Shown here: positions 59,090 through 64,000 of the stretch, in pieces | Numbering within the stretch: position 1 is the first letter of the stretch | Layout: each line of letters begins with the position of its first letter | Origin: Trueperella pyogenes | GTDB taxonomy: Bacteria; Actinomycetota; Actinomycetes; Actinomycetales; Actinomycetaceae | Assembly (NCBI RefSeq): GCF_001070855.1 | Contig: NZ_JVLH01000012.1 | Span: forward strand, 62,001-126,000 | Direction: 5' to 3' | Length of the DNA stretch: 64,000 nucleotides | Made by a program: the position numbers and the translations under genes | Notes under the pieces: model-generated | Seen by the model: only the letters and a program-made list of their open reading frames with translations | The model's database searches: none | What the model was told of the DNA's origin: nothing

Positions 59090-60715
59090 TTAGAACTCGC
59101 TTTCTTCCGCATTCGAGGAAATGGCCAGTGGTCGCCCGGTTGACGCGGCCAAAGCGCGCAAAACAGCGCTTGCTTTGTGGACGGTTTCTTCAGCCTCGCG
59201 AGCGGGGACAGAGTCGGCAACTACTCCGGCCCCCGCCTGCACGATCGCTTGCCCGTCCTTGACGAAGGCTGAACGAATGACGATGCAGGTATCGAGCTCG
59301 CCGTCGCCTCGAAGGTAACCAACTGCACCACCATATGAGCCGCGGCGCTGACCTTCGTAGTTGCGAATGAGCTCTGCCGCGCGAAGCTTTGGAGCGCCCG
59401 TCAGTGTTCCCATGGTCATCGACGCGCGGAAAGCATCCAAGGGATGCAAATCGTCTGCTAGGGTGCCGCTGACCTCAGATACCAGGTGCATGACTCGGGA
59501 ATAACGGTCGACGCGCAAGAGCTGTTCAACGCGACGAGTTCCTCGTTGTGAAACGCGTGCGACATCGTTGCGTGCCAAGTCGACGAGCATAACGTGCTCA
59601 GCAACTTCCTTCGCATCCGAACGCAATTCAAGTTCCAAGCGAATATCTAGTTCGTGATCGATACTGCCGTCTGGGGCAAAGCCACGGGGGCGGGTACCGG
59701 CAATGGGGCGAATTGCGACCGTTCCGTCCTTTGCTGAATGGAGCAGCGAGGATTCCGGAGACGCACCGAAAAGCTCGAAGTTGTCCGCGCCGATATAGAA
59801 CATGTATGGACTGGGATTCTCATCTCGCAAAAAGCGGTAGCTTCTCAGTGCATTCGGGCAATCCGCAATAAAACCGCGCGAGGGAACGACCTGGTAGATA
59901 TCGCCAGCAGCAATGTGCTCTTGCATGGTCGTAACCAGAGCCTCGAAGTCATCATCAGAAATCGTTGGGCGTGCAATAAGCGGCTGCGATGAAGGATCGA
60001 TTTTTATTTCCGAGGCCGTGGGCGTCTTGGTCGACAGAGGAGCGTGGTCGATTGCCTGGGCAAGCGCATCGATTTGCTGCTCAAGAGAATCACGGTCGAG
60101 TGAGGCTCCGACAATGTTGGCGCTTTGAGAAGGATGGTCGACGACCAAGATGATTCGCGCAAGGAAGAACAGGTAATCAGGGCAGGAATTAAAACCCTGG
60201 TCGACATCGGGTAGGGATTCGTATGTTGCGAGGTAATCAAAAGAAACGGTTCCGGCGACCAAAGGTAGGTGCGGGTGATCGATTGGAGTATCGGTGAGAA
60301 CTCGCAAGGGCTCCATGGTTGCGCGCTCTTTCAAGCGTGTTTCCTCATCGGCCTCGTCTTCGCGCAGGGAAGGAAGCTCAAAGAGAGCGTGCGTGTCCTT
60401 CCGCTCGCGTAGAGCACTCGGGAGAGCCTCACAGACTTGGTCGAGTGCACTTTGGCCATCAACTGGGTTGGTTGAGGTGATGCGCACGGAGTCTCCATCG
60501 CATTGAATCGACGCAGAAGTATCAAGAACTGCAATGGTGGTGAGGTGCTGTTTAGAAGCGATATCGGCGCTATCCAAAAGAACGACTCGTGTTGGGTGGC
60601 CCGAGGCCGATTGGGGGACCAAACCCTTGTCGCACAGGTAAGCCAAAAGCTCGCCGCCGTCTGGGTGGTAGCGCACCTCTCGCGAGATCACGTGGGGTGT
60701 GTCTGCGTGTGTCAT
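59090..60715 (-). CDS. trpE: Anthranilate synthase component I
   Basis: A 541-residue enzyme making anthranilate from chorismate and ammonia, the committed step of tryptophan synthesis. The feedback-site motif LLDSADIASK (Ser49) near the N-terminus corresponds to LLES in E. coli TrpE, and NPSPYMFYI is kept. Tryptophan inhibition is therefore expected. Catalytic blocks are IAGTRPRG, ELRSDAKEVAEHVMLVDLARND, SGTLTGAPKL-like MGTLTGAPKLRA and RRGSYGGAVGY. Overall it resembles enterobacterial TrpE. ATG 60715 was chosen; the frame to 60769 extends into the attenuator. It is regulated by the leader and terminator just upstream. Confidence 0.95.
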   Translation of the reverse strand: MTHADTPHVISREVRYHPDGGELLAYLCDKGLVPQSASGHPTRVVLLDSADIASKQHLTTIAVLDTSASIQCDGDSVRITSTNPVDGQSALDQVCEALPSALRERKDTHALFELPSLREDEADEETRLKERATMEPLRVLTDTPIDHPHLPLVAGTVSFDYLATYESLPDVDQGFNSCPDYLFFLARIILVVDHPSQSANIVGASLDRDSLEQQIDALAQAIDHAPLSTKTPTASEIKIDPSSQPLIARPTISDDDFEALVTTMQEHIAAGDIYQVVPSRGFIADCPNALRSYRFLRDENPSPYMFYIGADNFELFGASPESSLLHSAKDGTVAIRPIAGTRPRGFAPDGSIDHELDIRLELELRSDAKEVAEHVMLVDLARNDVARVSQRGTRRVEQLLRVDRYSRVMHLVSEVSGTLADDLHPLDAFRASMTMGTLTGAPKLRAAELIRNYEGQRRGSYGGAVGYLRGDGELDTCIVIRSAFVKDGQAIVQAGAGVVADSVPAREAEETVHKASAVLRALAASTGRPLAISSNAEESEF

Positions 60716-60753
60716 TGTGTTCCTATCCCTTGCCCTCGGCGAGCCAGCGCAAC

Positions 60754-60782
60754 GAAAAAGGCCCGCCACATGAGCGAGCCTT
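60754..60782 (-). terminator. trp attenuator terminator
   Basis: On the minus strand AAGGCTCGC (60782-60774) pairs with GCGGGCCTT (60766-60758) around a 7-base loop, followed by a T run (TTTTT including stem ends). An upstream copy GCGGGCCT (60814-60807) can pair with the left arm AGGCTCGC instead, giving a mutually exclusive 8-bp antiterminator. Confidence 0.88.
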
Positions 60783-60816
60783 GATCATTTCCAGGTACGT
60801 CAAAGGAGGCCCGCCC

Positions 60817-60870
60817 TTAGGGGAGCCACCACCACATCTGCGATGCTGAAGTACCAAACATGTTTTTCAT
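60817..60870 (-). CDS. trpL: trp operon leader peptide
   Basis: An 18-codon frame upstream of trpE encodes MKNMFGTSASQMWWWLP, with three consecutive Trp codons (60826-60834) just before the stop. The stop lies three bases before the antiterminator arm (60807-60814). Ribosome stalling at the Trp codons when tryptophan is scarce would favour the 2:3 antiterminator, and read-through to the stop favours the terminator. No clear Shine-Dalgarno sequence is seen. The promoter in 60871-60953 is not obvious. Confidence 0.88.
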   Translation of the reverse strand: MKNMFGTSASQMWWWLP

Positions 60871-60953
60871 ACTAATGCGGGGTGCGCGGGGGCGCCAACG
60901 CTGCCAATAAGTGAGACATGCAAAGCGAATTGGATAAGGGAACCTGAAAGAGC

Positions 60954-60991
60954 GGCGCCCGTAGATCGCGAGAACGAGATCGACGGGCGCC
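60954..60991. terminator. Hairpin between the trp leader and the methyltransferase gene
   Basis: GGCGCCCGT (60954-60962) pairs perfectly with ACGGGCGCC (60983-60991), with an inner GATC/GATC extension. It lies 29 bases past the stop of the methyltransferase gene on the minus strand, so it probably ends that transcript before the trp promoter. Confidence 0.65.
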
Positions 60992-61019
60992 AAAAGAAGA
61001 GTAGAAGTTGCGGCCTGGT

Positions 61020-61655
61020 TCAGCGTCGTTTGACTGCAGCAAGAAGGCCATCACCAACGGGGAGCATAGCGGGAATGAACTCCTCAGAAGCTCCCAGAAC
61101 CTTTGCAATCTCTCGCATCATGACGGTTTGCTCATCGCGCTGCGCGGGATCAGCAACCTGGTCATGCCAGAGAGCGTGGACGATCACGATTAGTCCACCG
61201 GGGCGCAGGACGCGGAGCGCATGATCCAAATAATCGGGGATTTCGGCGTTGGGTGCATCAATCACCATCATGTCGTAACCGCGGGCAGCCATACGGGGCA
61301 GGACGTCCAGCGCTCGACCGGCAATGAGGCGGGTACGTTGGGAAGGAATCCCAGCTGCCGCAAAGGCGCGGCGCGCGTGCTTGTGGAATTCAACCTCTTG
61401 ATCGATAGTGGTCAAAACTCCATCGGGAGACATGCCTTGGAGCAGCCAGAGACCAGAAACACCGGCACCCGTACCAATCTCCAGAACTGCTTTTGCGCCG
61501 CAGGTTGCAGCCAGAAGACGAAGGGCGGCACCAACTCCGGTTGAGACAGGATCAGCACCCAAATCGGTGGCAGCCTCGCGAGCTTGCGCAAGAAGCTCGT
61601 TTTCCTCGACGAATTCTTCTGCGAAAACCCAACTCAAGGCTTTATCTGACGCCAT
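61020..61655 (-). CDS. SAM-dependent O-methyltransferase
   Basis: A 211-residue protein of the class I O-methyltransferase family related to caffeoyl-CoA/catechol methyltransferases (Methyltransf_24/PF01596 type). SAM motif I is AVLEIGTGAGVSGLWLLQGM (about 57-76), then LTTIDQEVEFHKHARRAF (motif II), DMMVIDAPNAEIPDYLDHALRVLRPGGLIVI (motifs III-IV) and a short C-terminal cap. Substrate not predictable; in mycobacteria similar proteins sit near sigE or mrp. GGAGG is well placed before ATG 61655. It is followed on the same strand by the trp locus but separated by a hairpin. Confidence 0.88.
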   Translation of the reverse strand: MASDKALSWVFAEEFVEENELLAQAREAATDLGADPVSTGVGAALRLLAATCGAKAVLEIGTGAGVSGLWLLQGMSPDGVLTTIDQEVEFHKHARRAFAAAGIPSQRTRLIAGRALDVLPRMAARGYDMMVIDAPNAEIPDYLDHALRVLRPGGLIVIVHALWHDQVADPAQRDEQTVMMREIAKVLGASEEFIPAMLPVGDGLLAAVKRR

Positions 61656-61750
61656 CTTTTCCTCCGCACTCGTGTACCTATGTCTCATAGGTTACGCACA
61701 ACCCATGTCAACTTGATGACTACGCGCCATTGTGGCGGCGATTCCTTGAA

Positions 61751-62881
61751 TTAAATGGTTTTGTTCAGGGGAGCGACACCCAGTGGGCGTCCCGCAAGTC
61801 CGCGCGAGGCGTGAGCGAGCGAGCCCGCGAGCTCTTGGAGGACCTGCGCAGCGGGACCTTCGTGTGTTGAAACGGGATCGCCAGCATCTCCGCCTTCGCG
61901 CAGTGAAATGTCCAGCGGAACCTGTCCCAGAAGCGGAACCGAATAGCCCAGCTGGGCGCTCAAGCGATCAGATACAGACTGCCCGCCACCGTGACCGAAG
62001 ATCTCCAACTTGGAGCCGTCAGGCTGGGGGAGGTAGGACATATTTTCGATGACGCCGATGACTTTTTGATCCGTCTGGGTTGCGATCGAACCGGCGCGCT
62101 CAGCGACCTCAGCTGCAGCAATCTGCGGAGTTGTCACAACAAGAATTTCAGCATTGGGCAGGAGCTGTGCGATCGAAATTGCGACATCGCCGGTGCCGGG
62201 AGGCATATCGATGAGTAGAACATCAAGGTCGCCCCAGAAAACATCTGCAAGGAATTGCTGAAGTGCGCGGTGCAGCATAGGGCCACGCCAAATGACGGGC
62301 TGGCCATCGGGAACGAACATGCCAATCGAGACAACCTTGACTCCTTCGGCTCCCAAAGGCGGAATGATCATTCCGTCGATGACCTGAGGATCGTGGCTCA
62401 CTCCCAGCATTCGAGGAATTGAGAAACCGTAAATGTCGGCATCCATCACACCGACTTTGAGGCCTTGACGAGCCATCGCGGCGGCAAGATTTGCGGTCAT
62501 CGAGGACTTGCCGACGCCGCCCTTTCCTGAGGTGACGGCAATGACGCGCGTCAGAGAATCGGGGCGGGCAAACAGAATTTCACGTTCGGGGCGACCGCCG
62601 TTGAGCTTCTCGCGAAGAGCCTTTTTCTGCTCATCGTTCATGACGTCCATGGTGACCTTGACATCCGTCACGCCATCCAGGGCGCTGAGAGTCTTATTGA
62701 CGTCGTCTGAGATCGTTGTTCGCAGAGGGCACCCCGCTGTCGTCAGCAAGATTGTGACCGAAACCGTTGAACCATCGATATTGATGGAATCAACCATATT
62801 GAGATCGGTAATTGGACGACGAATTTCGGGGTCGATAACAGCCGACAGGGCATCAAGAACGTTCTGCGAGGTCAAAGTCAT
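61751..62881 (-). CDS. mrp: Mrp/NBP35-type Fe-S carrier ATPase
   Basis: A 376-residue P-loop ATPase. An N-terminal DUF59/MIP18 domain (about 1-85, with LLTTAGCPL) precedes the Mrp domain. Deviant Walker A is TSGKGGVGKSS (about 116-126), then DADIYGFSIPRMLG, MPPGTGDVAISIAQ and GVIENMSYLPQPDGSKLEIFGHGGG. The C-x-x-C motif that holds the bridging Fe-S cluster in many Mrp proteins is absent at the expected place after ENMSY. As I recall this is usual for actinobacterial Mrp. Likely role: Fe-S cluster carrier. ATG 62881 chosen over the upstream frame. Confidence 0.92.
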   Translation of the reverse strand: MTLTSQNVLDALSAVIDPEIRRPITDLNMVDSINIDGSTVSVTILLTTAGCPLRTTISDDVNKTLSALDGVTDVKVTMDVMNDEQKKALREKLNGGRPEREILFARPDSLTRVIAVTSGKGGVGKSSMTANLAAAMARQGLKVGVMDADIYGFSIPRMLGVSHDPQVIDGMIIPPLGAEGVKVVSIGMFVPDGQPVIWRGPMLHRALQQFLADVFWGDLDVLLIDMPPGTGDVAISIAQLLPNAEILVVTTPQIAAAEVAERAGSIATQTDQKVIGVIENMSYLPQPDGSKLEIFGHGGGQSVSDRLSAQLGYSVPLLGQVPLDISLREGGDAGDPVSTHEGPAAQVLQELAGSLAHASRGLAGRPLGVAPLNKTI

Positions 62882-62923
62882 GGTGTCAATCCTATGACCC
62901 AGCAACGGTTTGCGCAGACTGGT

Positions 62924-63502
62924 TTAGCTGTCGGCGTGAAGCGGAGTAGACAGATCCGCAGAATCCTCTGCTTGATCTGGATTTCCCTGTGCGCTTAGCT
63001 GCGCAAATCGTTCGTCGCGCTCGTCAAGTTCCTCGCGCAGGTCGTTAAGCATATCGCGCAGTTCCGAGCGTACGAAGTCGCGCGTTGCCACGTCTTGTAG
63101 CGCAAGGCGAAGACCAGCAATTTCGCGGGTCAGATACTCGGTGTCGGCAAGGTTGCGTTCCGCGCGTTGACGATCTTGTTCTGCCTGGACGCGGTCACGA
63201 TCATCTTGACGGTTCTGTGCAAGAAGGATCAGAGGTGCCGAATATGAAGCCTGGGTTGAGAAAGCGAGGTTCAGCAAAATAAAGGGGTAAGGATCCCACG
63301 CGTACTTTTCTGAGACCTTGTAAAGGAGGACGTTCGCGGCAATCCACGAGACGACGAAAATCGTCATGTAGAGGATGAACTTCGGCGAACCCATGAAGCG
63401 GGCCGTGGCCTCGGCAAACTGGCCGAAACCATCGCCAGAGGAACGGCGGCGAAAAAGTTTAAACTTCCGCTCGCTCGGGGTATCAAGACGATCAGCCATC
63501 AA
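62924..63502 (-). CDS. DUF1003 membrane protein
   Basis: A 192-residue protein of the DUF1003 family. Two membrane segments (about 40-62 and 74-98) flank a short loop with the family's WDPYPFILLNLAFSTQASYSAPLILLAQNRQ region. A long charged coiled-coil-like C-terminal part follows (about 100-175). Function unknown. The start overlaps the upstream CBS/MgtE-N gene by 11 bases, and mrp follows by 42 bases. The order CBS protein-DUF1003-mrp is common in actinobacteria. Confidence 0.9.
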   Translation of the reverse strand: MMADRLDTPSERKFKLFRRRSSGDGFGQFAEATARFMGSPKFILYMTIFVVSWIAANVLLYKVSEKYAWDPYPFILLNLAFSTQASYSAPLILLAQNRQDDRDRVQAEQDRQRAERNLADTEYLTREIAGLRLALQDVATRDFVRSELRDMLNDLREELDERDERFAQLSAQGNPDQAEDSADLSTPLHADS

Positions 63503-64000
63503 TACTCCTTGCCATTACTCGGTCGGTGACATCATCATCCCAGTCGCGCCAGTCGCGGGGGAGAAGCTCATCCAAGACGTCGTCAACAGACACAGCACCC
63601 AAGAGATGACCATCTTCATCGACAACGGGAAGAACTGTCAGGTTGTATGTCGCCAGCAGACGCGTCACAGTCGCGACGTGAGCGTCGGGGGAGAGCCTGT
63701 CGAGGTCGGTGTCCATGATGGTCCCCACAAGCGTATTGGGGGGTTCGCGAAGTGCGCGCTGGAAATGGACAGCACCTAAGTATTGACCCGTCGGGGTTTC
63801 CAAGGGCGGTCGTGCGATAAAAGCAGCTGCGGCCAAAGAAACCGGAAGGTCGGAACGACGAATAGAAGCGAGCATCTGAGCCACAGTCGCATCGGGGGCT
63901 AAGATGACCGGTTCGGTGGTCATCAAGGAACCGGCTGTTGATTCCTTGTAGGCCATGAGTCGACGAACGTCTGCAGCTTCATCGGGCTCCATCAAGGACA
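63492..64000 (-). CDS. CBS-domain protein with MgtE-N-like region, partial
   Basis: The C-terminal 169 codons of a larger gene that continues beyond the right edge. The visible part begins MEPDEAADVRRLMAYKESTAGSLMT, the junction between an MgtE N-terminal helical domain and the first CBS motif. Two CBS motifs follow, up to LLGAVSVDDVLDELLP. A short acidic tail ends at 63492. There is no transmembrane segment after the CBS pair, so it is not the full MgtE magnesium channel but the soluble actinobacterial relative. It overlaps the DUF1003 gene by 11 bases, indicating coupled expression. Confidence 0.85.
   Translation of the reverse strand, partial: SLMEPDEAADVRRLMAYKESTAGSLMTTEPVILAPDATVAQMLASIRRSDLPVSLAAAAFIARPPLETPTGQYLGAVHFQRALREPPNTLVGTIMDTDLDRLSPDAHVATVTRLLATYNLTVLPVVDEDGHLLGAVSVDDVLDELLPRDWRDWDDDVTDRVMARSIDG

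Noticed and set aside
60872-61108. 78-codon minus-strand frame between the methyltransferase and trp leader
   Set aside because: It crosses a terminator-like hairpin and the end of the methyltransferase gene and has no ribosome-binding site or family resemblance.
1-64000. CRISPR arrays, prophage genes, IS elements, rRNA genes
   Set aside because: Searched by eye. No regularly spaced repeat arrays, phage structural or integrase genes, transposases or rRNA sequences were found.

Overview
The window looks like a chromosomal segment of an actinobacterium of the Actinomycetaceae type (Actinomyces/Schaalia-like). Base composition is moderately GC-rich by eye, GTG starts are common, and several small families are actinobacterial (DUF3117, the CBS-DUF1003-Mrp order, Rpf factors). 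The conserved order tatD-rpf-rsmA-ispE is present, heme is made by the coproporphyrin route (HemH plus HemQ), and surface proteins carry LAxTG sorting signals. The genus is an inference; no rRNA is present to test it. I see no prophage, IS element or CRISPR array. Nearly everything is housekeeping, transport or catabolism.

Layout. 0-9.3 kb: a partial secreted/membrane protein, a YbjQ protein, a ferrochelatase-coproheme decarboxylase fusion, two base-excision glycosylases, a threonine aldolase, a repeat-filled gap, a nitroreductase, a YkvI-like membrane protein, then Ogt and protoglobin on the minus strand. 9.5-16.5 kb: a Na+/H+ antiporter, a giant FtsX-type ABC exporter, DJ-1 and TatD. 16.6-19.6 kb: a minus-strand pair (secreted transglutaminase-like protein and lipoprotein) that interrupts the tatD-rpf-rsmA-ispE order. 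19.9-26.3 kb: two overlapping Rpf-like muralytic genes, rsmA, ispE and an ABC-F protein. 26.5-29.5 kb: a tandem DUF1540 protein and an ABC exporter.

29.7-45 kb is the most coherent functional block. A wall-anchored nuclease and a wall-anchored 5'-nucleotidase are followed by a nucleoside-binding lipoprotein, its ABC transporter (one ATPase, two permeases), cytidine deaminase, thymidine phosphorylase, purine nucleoside phosphorylase, deoxyribose-phosphate aldolase and a phosphopentose/hexose mutase. Together they could take extracellular DNA or nucleotides to central carbon. Its transcription units are separated by clear hairpins.

45-53.5 kb: a cytoplasmic alpha-amylase, a TetR regulator, tRNA-Gln(UUG), a GlmU that lacks most of its acetyltransferase domain, prs, rplY, manC, an orphan second BMP lipoprotein, a LOG-family protein and DUF3117. 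53.5-60.9 kb (minus strand): a complete trp operon, trpL-trpE-trpG-trpD-trp(C-B fusion)-trpA-priA/trpF. It has a Trp-Trp-Trp leader peptide and a textbook attenuator. The enzymes look enterobacterial in type, and a PriA/HisA-like enzyme that has lost ProFAR-binding residues supplies the TrpF step. 61-64 kb: an O-methyltransferase, Mrp, DUF1003 and a partial CBS/MgtE-N protein.

The observations I would check first are the trp locus (leader attenuator, C-B fusion, TrpF-like PriA), the hemH-hemQ fusion with a preserved internal ribosome-binding site, the truncated GlmU, the DNA-scavenging block, and a strongly over-represented heptamer, CGAGGCC.
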